A DNA stretch of 64,000 nt, from assembly GCA_902787185.1 (NCBI GenBank), contig CADAFP010000003.1, forward strand, positions 44,055-108,054, written 5' to 3'. Source of the stretch: an uncultured Bacteroidales bacterium (GTDB lineage: Bacteria > Bacteroidota > Bacteroidia > Bacteroidales > Muribaculaceae). The first letter of the stretch is position 1. The number at the start of each line of letters is the position of its first letter. The notes under the pieces were generated by a model. That model did no database searches. It was not told the DNA's origin and saw only the letters and a list, made by a program, of their open reading frames with translations. This document shows, in pieces, positions 35,580-44,607 of the stretch. The position numbers and the translations under genes were made by a program.

Positions 35580-35902
35580 CCGCACCAAAATGTGTCGCAA
35601 AAAACACCCGTAGGGTGGCCTCTGAGTAACCCCTGGTAACGCTATTCACTGAGCGATAGCGAAGTGGATTGCGTTACCAGGGGATAAGCATGAACAATCC
35701 ATGTCGCTGGAGGCGACCCCTTACTTGTCATCGACATTGGGGTCGCCTTCAGCGACCCGAGGATATGCCCTCTATACCCCCAGTGAATCAGGTGCCCTCG
35801 CTCACGCTCGGTCGCCTGAATTACTGGGGGTTATTCAATGGGCCGCCCTTTGGGCGTCGGACACACAGCATGACTTGTCGCGCACAACCGATTTTGGTGC
35901 GG
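35580..35902. mobile_element. 323-bp MITE-like element with three hairpins
   Basis: The ends are 12-bp perfect inverted repeats, CCGCACCAAAAT (35580-35591) and ATTTTGGTGCGG (35891-35902). Inside are three long hairpins: CCCCTGGTAACGC (35630) with its complement at 35671; an 18-bp arm at 35703 with 35739; and a 19-bp arm at 35776 with 35813 (three mismatches). A 14-bp direct repeat GAGAAAAGGCTACC stands at 35568 and 35912, overlapping or just outside the ends. No credible gene is inside. Confidence 0.65.
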
Positions 35903-35915
35903 TTGCCCTAAGAGA

Positions 35916-35951
35916 AAAGGCTACCCTGCGTGTGGTAGCAGGGCAGCCTTT
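35916..35951 (-). terminator. Terminator of the MBG-repeat gene
   Basis: A 14-bp stem with one mismatch (AAAGGCTACCCTGC / GCAGGGCAGCCTTT) is followed on the minus strand by TTTTCTC. It lies about 44 bases past the stop. Confidence 0.75.
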
Positions 35952-35994
35952 ATCAGTTAGTTAAAGCGTGTCGCCGAAGCGAACTACTTCAGAA

Positions 35995-38598
35995 TTACTT
36001 CACATAGTACTTCTTACCGTTGTGGATGTAGATGCCACGCTCGGTGGGAGCAGCAACACGGCGACCGTCGATGGTGTACCATGCGCCATTGTCCTCGGTG
36101 CCAATGGTCAACTCGTTAACAGCTGACGGATTCTCAGCGTAGATCTCATACTGCCATACGATAATAGGCTCATCCAGACCATAGTAGTACTCACCCGAGT
36201 CGTCAACGTAGAAGACGATGAGGTACTTGCCTACAGCACTGGGAGCACCAGGCAGCAGCACGGGATTGGCGGGATCACCGGTGATGTCATAATAAGTGAT
36301 GGTGTAGTCACCACTGCCCTCGGGAAGGGTTGCGGTTGCACCATAGGTCTTACCCTCTTCAAACTTGTTGCGGGCCTCGGGCAAGTCGAGTACATACTCG
36401 CAAGGACGGCGGTCAATGGTGAATTCACCGTACTTGGTGTTCTCGATGCCATTGAAGTAGTCACCCTCGGTTACCTCAACGAATACCTCATAGGTACCGG
36501 GCTCGGTGGGAGCATCGGTTGAAGCAACACCAGTCTCGTCAACGTAGGTTACAATCACGTCACCGTCACCATTATAGTTAACGGTTGCAGCATGTTCGTT
36601 ACCGTCATATACGCAGTCCTCGGGAACGATTACAACAAGTTCAGCCTGCTTCTTGCTGATGGTGAACTCACCGTATTTGGTGTTCTCGATGCCATAGTAG
36701 TGATCAGTCTCGGCTACAGCAACGTAAACCTCATAGGTGCCGGGCTCAACGGGAGCCTCGGTCGAAATATTACCCTCGGCATCCTTGTAGGTTACAGTCA
36801 CCTCACCGTCGCCATCAACCACGGTCACGGTTGCGGCATGCTCGTTACCATCATAGATGCAGTCCTCGGGAACGTCCACATCAATATCAGTCTGCCTCTT
36901 GTCGATGGTGAACGAGCCGTAGCTGGCGTTCTCGATGCCATCAGTCGTCTCGCCATCGGTTACCTCAACAAATACCTCATAGGTGCCGGGCTCAACGGGA
37001 GCGTCGGTTGAAACATTACCCTCGCTGTCCTTGTAAGTGATAATCACGGTACCGTCACCGTCACAGGTTGCGGTTGCGGGATGCTCATTACCGTCATATA
37101 CACAATCCTCAGGAACCTGTACATTAAGTCCAGCCTGGCGCCTTACGATTGAGAACTCAATGGTATTGACACCGATGGTGCCCATATCGTAATCACCATA
37201 GATGCTGAAGTCATAGGTGCCGGGCTCGGTGTACTCAAACGGATAGTCGAATACGCCACCAACACTTACCACGAAGGACTTGGGTGTGCCATCGTAATAA
37301 TGAGTCTCAGGATCGACGGTCAGGGGGATAGTGCGGATATCTTCCCACTCCTGGTCCAATTCGGTCAGGTATGTGTCGTTACCCTGATTATCGACGATAC
37401 GAAGCTTCAAGGTGTGGATGTCGGCAACGTCGGGATTGAAGTTCAAGTTGAACGGCAGGTCGAATTCCGAATTCGGAGTCAGTTCGCCAGGGATGGCGGT
37501 CCATTCACCGGTACCACGGTCACCATCTACCATATACTCCATGTGGCCAGTCCAGTCAAACGGGTGCTTATAGTAACCCCAAACATGAGCGGGATGGTCA
37601 GCAGCAAGGTCATTCCATGCCTCGGTGTTATAAACCTCAACATGATATTCAGCCTCGGGATCGGGCTCAGGCTCGTCAATATCAATTTCACTGACGCTCA
37701 CCAAGAAAGACAACTCGACAGATTCGCCGGCTGAGAGGGTTATATTCTTCCAGCAGAAACCCATACCGCTGTCGTAGCTGCCGCCTTCTTCCTTGTAGTG
37801 TTCATCTTCTTCAGTGCCAGCTACCCATTGGTTACCGGTATAGACATCGGGCACATTGTTATAATCACCTACGATATTTGCAGCCTTGTAGTTGTTAGTG
37901 TACTGACCAAACCACCAATCATCGACAGGAGTCACACCTGAACCTGCACCGAAAATTGCGGTGAACACGGGAACTTTTTCACCAGGTTGGGCATCTTCAT
38001 CTCTTTTGTACTTCATGTCCAAACCGTAAACCTTGCCCTGATCATTGCGCAGGCAGTAAACGGCAGCACTGTCATTATCACCAATCATGATGTCGGCATA
38101 CACACCCAGAGATACGGTCCTTGATGTGAGCCAGGCGTTATTGGTCAACGTATAGACAATCCTGGCTGCGTATTCGCCCGCACGTTCCACGCGCGCAGAG
38201 AAATTCACACTATTGCTGGAAGTTCCAGTCTGGCAATTACAGATGACAGGGCTAGTGAGGATGCCATCGACAGACATAGCAGCGATAAAGCCAGCACCGG
38301 GATTAGAATAGATACCATCAGATTCATTGTCGAGTTTGGCATAGGTTGACGAGTAATATTTACCTTCAACTTCGCCAATAATGCTGAGGCCGTTAACGTA
38401 GCCGACAGGAATACCGTGTTGCTCTTGAGTACTGTAATAGAGGTGGTTAGGATTGTCATACGTCCCCAATGCTATAAAGTTAGGGGGAAGAGCAGGATAA
38501 ATAGCCGACCTCGCAGGGCCCTTAGCGAGCTGTGCGCTCGCTTGCATGCCGCATAAGGCGGCAGCCATCACAATTAAGAAAAATGTAATCTTCTTCAT
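35995..38598 (-). CDS. Secreted T9SS cargo protein with MBG-type repeats
   Basis: The ATG at 38598 gives 867 residues with a signal peptide (MKKITFFLIVMAAALCGMQA). The N-terminal half (about 25-310) is a beta-rich domain of unknown kind. Around 440-800 lie three near-identical repeats of about 82 residues, each opening VPEDC(V/I)YDGNEH, of the MBG/Ig-like surface type. The DNA copies are also very similar, so the number may change by recombination. The end 'WYTIDGRRVAAPTERGIYIH', closing in KKYYVK, is a T9SS type A-like sorting domain. It is probably anchored or released at the surface as an adhesin or binding protein. Confidence 0.83.
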   Translation of the reverse strand: MKKITFFLIVMAAALCGMQASAQLAKGPARSAIYPALPPNFIALGTYDNPNHLYYSTQEQHGIPVGYVNGLSIIGEVEGKYYSSTYAKLDNESDGIYSNPGAGFIAAMSVDGILTSPVICNCQTGTSSNSVNFSARVERAGEYAARIVYTLTNNAWLTSRTVSLGVYADIMIGDNDSAAVYCLRNDQGKVYGLDMKYKRDEDAQPGEKVPVFTAIFGAGSGVTPVDDWWFGQYTNNYKAANIVGDYNNVPDVYTGNQWVAGTEEDEHYKEEGGSYDSGMGFCWKNITLSAGESVELSFLVSVSEIDIDEPEPDPEAEYHVEVYNTEAWNDLAADHPAHVWGYYKHPFDWTGHMEYMVDGDRGTGEWTAIPGELTPNSEFDLPFNLNFNPDVADIHTLKLRIVDNQGNDTYLTELDQEWEDIRTIPLTVDPETHYYDGTPKSFVVSVGGVFDYPFEYTEPGTYDFSIYGDYDMGTIGVNTIEFSIVRRQAGLNVQVPEDCVYDGNEHPATATCDGDGTVIITYKDSEGNVSTDAPVEPGTYEVFVEVTDGETTDGIENASYGSFTIDKRQTDIDVDVPEDCIYDGNEHAATVTVVDGDGEVTVTYKDAEGNISTEAPVEPGTYEVYVAVAETDHYYGIENTKYGEFTISKKQAELVVIVPEDCVYDGNEHAATVNYNGDGDVIVTYVDETGVASTDAPTEPGTYEVFVEVTEGDYFNGIENTKYGEFTIDRRPCEYVLDLPEARNKFEEGKTYGATATLPEGSGDYTITYYDITGDPANPVLLPGAPSAVGKYLIVFYVDDSGEYYYGLDEPIIVWQYEIYAENPSAVNELTIGTEDNGAWYTIDGRRVAAPTERGIYIHNGKKYYVK

Positions 38599-38716
38599 AA
38601 TAAACACAAATTTGTTAGAATATTAATAATATGATGAATTTTTCTTTTATTAAATGCTTTTAGGCGCTTACAGACTCTATCGTCTATGAAGCTAAAAGTT
38701 AAATGAAATGTTGTCG

Positions 38717-38724
38717 CAAAATTA
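38717..38724 (-). promoter_or_regulatory. -7 box TAATTTTG, promoter of the MBG-repeat gene
   Basis: The box lies about 119 bases before the ATG. The leader is AT-rich with no strong hairpin. Confidence 0.5.
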
Positions 38725-38789
38725 CTGCTATTGGTGATAATCTGACAATATTTTATGTTAATAATAATTAAAATGATTAGGCACCGACA

Positions 38790-40118
38790 TCAATAGCTTG
38801 ATACAACATGGCTTAAGGTGACTTCGAGTATCGTGTCAATGCCTGAGGGAACCTCGGGCAGCTGGATGGTGATGCCATTGCCCGTGGAGGTGTAACGCAA
38901 CTTGCTCTTGCCGCTGAACATGCGCACCTGCTTCACCTGCTTGCCGCTCAACGGCAGGTACAGGGCGTCATCCTTGAGGTTGAGGATGTGGACATACAAG
39001 GTGTTGCCGCGCTGGGTGGTCACGCCCCAGTCATGCGGCGGGATGATGCCGCCACGGGTGCCGTAGATGCTCTCGCCGTTGACGCGCATCCACTCGCCCA
39101 GCTGGTGCAGGCGCTCGACAGCCTCGGTGGGGAGGCAGCCGTCGGGGCGCGGTCCCACGTTGATGAGCAGGTTGCCGTTACGTCCGGCGGCACGCACCAG
39201 TGTGCGGATAATCTGGTCGCCGCTCTTGTAGTTCTTGTCGGTGATGCGGTAGCCCCAGGTGTTGTTCATCGTCATGCAGGTCTCCAAGGGCAGCTGGCTG
39301 ATGCCGTTCTCGCCCGAGTAGCCCGCGGTGTTCTCGCCGGGCACGTCCTGCTCAAAAATCTGGATATCCTCACCAGGGAAGGGCACCTCGTGATGGTTGT
39401 TGCCGATAAGGCACGAAGGCTGCAGGCGGTGGATGAGGGCGTACTGCTCATCGAACTGCCAGTCGAAGGGGACCGTGTCGGCATCGTGCTCCCACTTGCC
39501 GTCAAACCAGATGGCGCCGATGGGGCCGTAGTTGGTCAGCAACTCGGTCAACTGGTCGTTCATGAACTTGTAATACTGGGGCCAGTTGGTGGTCGAGGGG
39601 TCGTGAGGCAAATCGTTCTTGTGACGGCTCAAGGGATAGTCCAGGCGGTGCCAATCCAGATGGGAATAGTAGAAGTGCAGCTTGATGCCATGACGCTGGC
39701 AAGCATCGGCGAGCTCCTTCAACACATCGCGCTTGAAGGGGGTGGCATCGACGATGTTGTAGTCGCTGACATTGCTCTTGAACATCGAGAAACCGTCGTG
39801 ATGGCGCGAGGTGATGCAGATGTAGCGGGCACCGGCATCCTTGATGGTGCGCACCCACTCGTCGGCGTCAAATCGCGACGGGTAGAAGCCCGCGGGCAAC
39901 TGGGCATACTCGTCACGGTCGATTCTCTTGTTGTGCATCACCCACTCGCCATCGGCAAGCATGGAATAGACGCCCCAATGGATAAAGACACCGAGTTTGT
40001 TGTCCTGAAATTCCTGGCGGGCACGCAGGTTGGCCTCGGTGGGCGTGTAAACGGACTGTTGGGCCAGCACACTCAGGCTGAGTGCAGCCAGCGCGAAAGC
40101 AAATACTAATTTCTTCAT
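38790..40118 (-). CDS. Alpha-L-fucosidase (GH29)
   Basis: This 442-residue secreted hydrolase has a signal peptide to about residue 19 (SVLAQ). 'LGVFIHWGVYSM' at 42-53, 'YICITSRHHDGFSMF' at 99-113 and 'GAIWFDGKW' at 201-209 are GH29 blocks; D206 is the expected nucleophile. The C-terminal region includes 'NGNLLINVGPRPDG', also usual. It would release fucose from host or dietary glycans, consistent with a gut organism. It starts 10 bases after the esterase stop, so the two form an operon. Confidence 0.93.
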   Translation of the reverse strand: MKKLVFAFALAALSLSVLAQQSVYTPTEANLRARQEFQDNKLGVFIHWGVYSMLADGEWVMHNKRIDRDEYAQLPAGFYPSRFDADEWVRTIKDAGARYICITSRHHDGFSMFKSNVSDYNIVDATPFKRDVLKELADACQRHGIKLHFYYSHLDWHRLDYPLSRHKNDLPHDPSTTNWPQYYKFMNDQLTELLTNYGPIGAIWFDGKWEHDADTVPFDWQFDEQYALIHRLQPSCLIGNNHHEVPFPGEDIQIFEQDVPGENTAGYSGENGISQLPLETCMTMNNTWGYRITDKNYKSGDQIIRTLVRAAGRNGNLLINVGPRPDGCLPTEAVERLHQLGEWMRVNGESIYGTRGGIIPPHDWGVTTQRGNTLYVHILNLKDDALYLPLSGKQVKQVRMFSGKSKLRYTSTGNGITIQLPEVPSGIDTILEVTLSHVVSSY

Positions 40119-40128
40119 ATTCTTATCG

Positions 40129-41880
40129 TTATTTAGTGGTTTTCTTGAAATGGCGGCGAATCTTCACAATCATCCACGTGAGCAGCAGCAAGACGATGAC
40201 AAGGACACCAAGGGCTGCCGCGCCATACCATGGGGCCTTATCAAGCAGGTCGCTGAACACGGGGGAAATATACTCGGGGATGAGGGGGGCAATGAGTTGG
40301 CGCTGCTGCCCCAGCAGGTCATTGGCCAACGTGATGGAGTCGCCCAGCACCATCGTGGCACGTTGAGCACTCTCATAGGCGGGCCAGTAATGGGACGGTG
40401 TGCTGGGATTGCCGGTCCTGGCAAAATTCAGCCACATCTGCTGCACCTCGGCGGCAAGGGCGGGATTGTGCTGGTCGCCGTTCTTGATCTGACGGCCGGT
40501 GTTGAGCACATAAGATACCTCGGTGCCATGACAGGCGCCATAGATGGGGTCAGACAACGCTTTGTTCCAATAGTACATATAGGTCCTGCCGCCCGAGGCC
40601 ACATGACGCTGTGCCATCTCGATAGCGGGTCCGCGGAACATCAGGTCGTTGAGCAACTCGGCGACAGGCCACGGGTTGTCTTCGGGGACGATATCGAGAA
40701 AGCGGCTGGCACTCTCGCGCTGGGAGTCATCAAGCGACATGGAGAGATAGCGGTACCACAACTGCACAGCGAGGCCGAAATCCTCCTCACCGCCCATCGC
40801 ATCAATCCAGTAGCGCGCCTCGTCGGCGTTGGAGCCGATGAGCATGTCAATGCCCGAGTTGAAGCCGTCAAAGCGGCCGTAGGGGTCCTCGGGAATCAGC
40901 AAGCCGTCGCGCTCGGGGAAGCGGTAAAACGCTCCCACCTCGTCGTTGAGGGCGATGATTTCGTCCTGAGACAAGGCTTGAAGGTCGGCGACGGTCTTGG
41001 CACCCGTGGCATCGAGCACGCGCTTGGTCAATTTCAGGCAATCCTCGCGGCTGCTGGTGAGCGCCACGCTGCCACTCTGCATGATGGCCCGACGGAAAAG
41101 GCCTTGTGCCTCGTCGATGCTGGAGAGAATCGACACGCTGCCCGCTCCCGCCGAGTGGCCCACGATGGTCACCAGGTTGGGGTCACCGCCAAAGGCGGCG
41201 ATGTTGCGTTTCACCCACCGCAACGCCTCCACCTGGTCCAGGATGCCCAGGTTACCGCTGCGCGAATATTCCTTGCCGTCGGGCAACGAGGAGAGGTCGA
41301 GGAAACCCAACAGGCCTAAACGGTAGTTGATTGAGACCCAAACGACCTCGGGATGGGCTTTGACAAAACTGTCGCCCCAATCACGCGGATTGGCAGTGCC
41401 GTTGCACACGTAGGAACCGCCGTGAATCCACACCATCACGGGGCGGCGCGCCGTGCGCATCCCGTCGGCTGCCGTCCACACGTTGAGCGTCAGGCAGTCC
41501 TCGCCCTGCGGGTAGAGCGAGGCGGCATTGTGCTGGCTACGGCCCTGTATCGAGGTGTGGCCGAAGTATTTCGCTTCGCGCACGAGGCGGCTGTCGGGCT
41601 CGGGCTTGGCGACCTGCCAGCGGCGGTCACCCGTGGGCTGGAGGGCATAAGGGATGCCCTTAAAAGCCAACAAGCCACCCTCGCGCTGCCCCACAAAGAT
41701 GCCATTGGCGGTCTCTACCGCCAGCGAGTCGGGGTAGTCGCCCTCGATGACCTTGTTCTCGCCGTAGAGCGCCGTCATCTCCTGCTCCAACTCCGAGGGG
41801 CCTTGAGAGGGCGCCTCCTGCTTGGAAGAGCAAGCCGCCAGCAAGAGTAATATCCAATAAAAACAGACGATTCTTTTCAT
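40129..41880 (-). CDS. Type B carboxylesterase, lipoprotein with C-terminal membrane helix
   Basis: This 583-residue alpha/beta hydrolase has a lipobox LLAAC with the cysteine at 17. 'EDCLTLNVW' and 'VMVWIHGGSY' form the oxyanion region, and the nucleophile S243 lies in GHSAGA, the carboxylesterase type B motif. The last 35 residues contain a hydrophobic helix (GAAALGVLVIVLLLLTWMIV) and a basic tail, which is odd for a lipoprotein. It may deacetylate glycans before the fucosidase acts on them; the two genes are 10 bases apart. Start and operon promoter (41906) are clear. Confidence 0.87.
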   Translation of the reverse strand: MKRIVCFYWILLLLAACSSKQEAPSQGPSELEQEMTALYGENKVIEGDYPDSLAVETANGIFVGQREGGLLAFKGIPYALQPTGDRRWQVAKPEPDSRLVREAKYFGHTSIQGRSQHNAASLYPQGEDCLTLNVWTAADGMRTARRPVMVWIHGGSYVCNGTANPRDWGDSFVKAHPEVVWVSINYRLGLLGFLDLSSLPDGKEYSRSGNLGILDQVEALRWVKRNIAAFGGDPNLVTIVGHSAGAGSVSILSSIDEAQGLFRRAIMQSGSVALTSSREDCLKLTKRVLDATGAKTVADLQALSQDEIIALNDEVGAFYRFPERDGLLIPEDPYGRFDGFNSGIDMLIGSNADEARYWIDAMGGEEDFGLAVQLWYRYLSMSLDDSQRESASRFLDIVPEDNPWPVAELLNDLMFRGPAIEMAQRHVASGGRTYMYYWNKALSDPIYGACHGTEVSYVLNTGRQIKNGDQHNPALAAEVQQMWLNFARTGNPSTPSHYWPAYESAQRATMVLGDSITLANDLLGQQRQLIAPLIPEYISPVFSDLLDKAPWYGAAALGVLVIVLLLLTWMIVKIRRHFKKTTK

Positions 41881-41905
41881 ACCATTAAACGCATTATAAA
41901 GAGCG

Positions 41906-41913
41906 CAAAGTTA
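41906..41913 (-). promoter_or_regulatory. -7 box TAACTTTG, esterase-fucosidase operon promoter
   Basis: The box lies 25 bases before the esterase ATG and is divergent to the ftsY promoter. Confidence 0.65.
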
Positions 41914-41976
41914 GTGAAAGGTGAGCACAATAGCAAAAAAAACAGCACACACATCGGTTAACCGCAATAAAATGTG

Positions 41977-41984
41977 TACCTTTG
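41977..41984 (+). promoter_or_regulatory. -7 box TACCTTTG, ftsY promoter
   Basis: The box lies 28 bases before the ATG at 42012; an in-frame TTG overlaps the box itself, which argues against that upstream start. Confidence 0.7.
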
Positions 41985-42011
41985 CATCCAAATATCATAA
42001 AACGAACGATT

Positions 42012-42977
42012 ATGGGACTGTTCAAGAAATTATTCTCGCGCGAGAAGAAAGAAACGCTCGATAAGGGCCTGGAGAAAACCAAACAGGGCGTGTTTGAGAA
42101 AATCAAACATGCCGTAGCAGGAAAATCGACCGTTGACGACGATGTGCTCGACAACCTCGAGGAGGTGTTCGTCACCAGTGACGTGGGTGTGGAAACCACG
42201 GTCAAGATCATCGACCGCCTGCAGGAGCGTGTGGCACGCGACAAATATGTGGGTACCGAAGAATTGAACGAGCTGCTGTGTGACGAAATCTCGCAGATGC
42301 TTGCCGACAACAATAACGCCGAGCTCGAGGACTTCACCGTGCCCGAGAACAACAAGCCCTACGTCATCATGGTCGTGGGCGTGAACGGTGTGGGCAAGAC
42401 CACCACCATCGGCAAACTCGCCTACCAGTTCAAGCAGGCGGGCAACAAGGTGGTGCTGGGCGCTGCCGACACCTACCGTGCCGCTGCCGACGAGCAACTG
42501 GAAATCTGGGGCAACCGCGTGGGCGTTCCCGTCATCAAGCACAAGATGGGCACCGACCCCGCCGCTGTGGCCTATGACGCCGTACAGAGCGCCGTGGCAC
42601 AAAATGCCGACGTGGTCATCATCGACACCGCCGGCCGCCTGCACAACAACGTGAGCCTGATGAACCAGTTGACCAAGATCAAGAACACCATGCGCAAGGT
42701 GCTGCCCGAGGCCCCGCAAGAGGTGCTGCTCGTGCTCGACGGCTCGACAGGCCAGAATGCCTTTGAGCAGGCCAAGCAGTTCTCGGCAGCTACCGAGGTC
42801 AACGCCCTCGCCATCACCAAACTCGACGGCACCGCCAAGGGCGGCGTGGTCATCGGCGTGAGCGACCAGTTCCAGATTCCCGTCAAGTACATCGGTCTGG
42901 GTGAGCAGATGACCGACCTGCAGATTTTCAACAAGCGTGAGTTTGTGAAATCGCTGTTCGGTGTCAACAAGGATTAA
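42012..42977 (+). CDS. ftsY: Signal recognition particle receptor FtsY
   Basis: The ATG at 42012 gives 321 residues. It is the SRP-GTPase that docks ribosomes carrying membrane proteins. G1 (GVNGVGKT) is at 123-130, DTAGR at 205-209, and TKLDGTAKGG at about 269-278. The N-terminal acidic A domain of E. coli FtsY is absent and only a short basic-amphipathic MGLFKKLFSR start remains, as in many Gram-negatives with short FtsY. rimO follows on the same strand across array M. Confidence 0.96.
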   Translation: MGLFKKLFSREKKETLDKGLEKTKQGVFEKIKHAVAGKSTVDDDVLDNLEEVFVTSDVGVETTVKIIDRLQERVARDKYVGTEELNELLCDEISQMLADNNNAELEDFTVPENNKPYVIMVVGVNGVGKTTTIGKLAYQFKQAGNKVVLGAADTYRAAADEQLEIWGNRVGVPVIKHKMGTDPAAVAYDAVQSAVAQNADVVIIDTAGRLHNNVSLMNQLTKIKNTMRKVLPEAPQEVLLVLDGSTGQNAFEQAKQFSAATEVNALAITKLDGTAKGGVVIGVSDQFQIPVKYIGLGEQMTDLQIFNKREFVKSLFGVNKD

Positions 42978-42998
42978 TCAATCAGAGACCGTGGAGCC

Positions 42999-43061
42999 CT
43001 CCGAGAACTCCGAGAACTCCGAGAGCTCTGAGAGCTCCGAGATCTCCGAGATCTCCGAGAA
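42999..43061. repeat. 9-bp word array M between ftsY and rimO
   Basis: Seven consecutive 9-bp words of the CTCCGAGAA type occur. AATCAATCA stands on both sides (42975 and 43060), and the second copy runs into the rimO ATG. Confidence 0.92.
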
Positions 43062-43067
43062 TCAATC

Positions 43068-44363
43068 ATGAGGAAAAACAAAATCGACATCATCTCGCTG
43101 GGCTGTTCCAAGAACCTTGTGGACAGCGAGCACCTCATGCGCCAGTTACAGGCGGCAGGCTACAGCATTGCCCACAACAGCGACCGCGTTGACGGCGAGA
43201 CCGTTGTGGTCAACACCTGCGGCTTCATCGCCGACGCCCAGCAGGAGTCGATCGACACCATCCTGCGCCTAGGCGAAGCCAAGCGTCAGGGCAAGATACG
43301 CAACCTGTTTGTGATGGGGTGCCTGTCGGAACGTTTCCGCGCCGACCTGATTGACGCCCTGCCCGAGGTGGACCGCTTCTATGGCAAGTTTGACTGGAAA
43401 GGGATGCTCAATGACCTGGGGCACGCCTACCGCGACGACCTGTCCCACGAACGGCACCTGACCACCCCACCCCACTATTGCTACCTGAAGATTTCGGAAG
43501 GCTGCAACCGCTTCTGCGCCTTCTGCGCCATCCCGCTCATCACGGGGCGCCACACGTCGGTGCCCATGCCGCAGCTGCTCGACGAGGTGCGTCGCCTTGC
43601 CGAGAGCGGTGTGAAGGAGTTCAACGTCATCGCCCAGGACCTGTCGTCCTACGGCATGGACCTGGAGGGGCGCATGATGCTGCCCGAACTCGTTGACCGC
43701 ATGGCCGACATCGACGGCGTGGAGTGGATACGCCTCCACTATGCCTACCCCACCCAATTCCCCTACGACATCCTGCCTGTGATGGCAAGTCGTGACAACG
43801 TGTGCAGTTACCTCGACATCGCCCTGCAGCACATCAGCGACAAGGTGCTGACCAACATGCGCCGCCACATCGGCCGCCAGGAGACGCTCGACCTGCTGGC
43901 ACGCCTGCGCCGTGAGGTGCCGGGTATCCACATCCGCACCACCCTGATGGTGGGATTCCCTGGAGAAGGAGAGCAGGAATTCAATGAACTGATGGACTTT
44001 ACCCGTGAGGCAAGGTTTGAGCGCATGGGCGCCTTTGCCTACAGCGAGGAGGCCGGCACCTGGGCCGCCGAGCACCTGAGCGATGACATCCCGCAGGAGG
44101 TCAAGCAGGACCGCCTGCAGCAACTCATGGCCCTCCAGGAAGATATTTCGCTTGACATCCAGGAGCAGAAGGTGGGCAAGACCCTTCCCGTCATCATTGA
44201 CCGCGAGGAGGAAGATTACTACATCGGGCGAACCGAGTGGGACAGCCCCGAGGTGGATCCCGAAGTCCTCATCACCAAAGAAAAGCCGCTCGCCATCGGT
44301 GAGTTTGCCCAAGTGAGTGTCACCCAAGCCCTCCCCTTTGAGCTGATAGCCCATCCCTGCTGA
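43068..44363 (+). CDS. rimO: Ribosomal protein S12 methylthiotransferase RimO
   Basis: This 431-residue radical-SAM enzyme adds a methylthio group to an aspartate of ribosomal protein S12. The N-terminal cluster cysteines are C13, C51 and C85. The radical-SAM triad is C146, C150, C153 in GCNRFCAFCAIP. The C-terminal TRAM domain (about 375-431) binds the substrate. 'ISEGCNRFC' and 'TLMVGFPGEG' are RimO/MiaB family blocks; the length and TRAM sequence favour RimO over MiaB. Confidence 0.95.
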   Translation: MRKNKIDIISLGCSKNLVDSEHLMRQLQAAGYSIAHNSDRVDGETVVVNTCGFIADAQQESIDTILRLGEAKRQGKIRNLFVMGCLSERFRADLIDALPEVDRFYGKFDWKGMLNDLGHAYRDDLSHERHLTTPPHYCYLKISEGCNRFCAFCAIPLITGRHTSVPMPQLLDEVRRLAESGVKEFNVIAQDLSSYGMDLEGRMMLPELVDRMADIDGVEWIRLHYAYPTQFPYDILPVMASRDNVCSYLDIALQHISDKVLTNMRRHIGRQETLDLLARLRREVPGIHIRTTLMVGFPGEGEQEFNELMDFTREARFERMGAFAYSEEAGTWAAEHLSDDIPQEVKQDRLQQLMALQEDISLDIQEQKVGKTLPVIIDREEEDYYIGRTEWDSPEVDPEVLITKEKPLAIGEFAQVSVTQALPFELIAHPC

Positions 44364-44440
44364 CAGGACGCGACTCCAGCACAATGACGTGGTCTGAGTC
44401 ATCATTTTACCAACGCAAAAAACCTTACTATTTTTAGTTA

Positions 44441-44494
44441 ACTGACAATGATTGTCAGTGCAAACGATTGCGCAATTATTTGATAAATAATTGC
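44441..44494. promoter_or_regulatory. Two stacked palindromes upstream of the glycan-binding gene
   Basis: ACTGACAAT-G-ATTGTCAGT (44441-44459) is a perfect palindrome. GCAATTATTT-GAT-AAATAATTGC (44472-44494) is a second perfect one. They lie just upstream of the -33 position of the promoter at 44526 and could be operators for regulator dimers. The first could alternatively be a rimO terminator. Confidence 0.6.
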
Positions 44495-44525
44495 CACTTT
44501 TGCCATTTATTATTAAAATAATGTG

Positions 44526-44533
44526 TAACTTTG
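44526..44533 (+). promoter_or_regulatory. -7 box TAACTTTG, promoter of the glycan-binding protein gene
   Basis: The box is 75 bases before the ATG at 44608. Confidence 0.65.
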
Positions 44534-44607
44534 AGACACTCAAAAAAGCGCATGTGATTAGTACAAACCATCTTTTTTGTTTAACTTATAATAACCATAT
44601 TACTTGT

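Noticed and set aside
35669-35964. Two overlapping short open frames (80 and 87 codons) in the hairpin cluster
   Set aside because: They coincide with the inverted repeats of the MITE-like element and have no coding signature.
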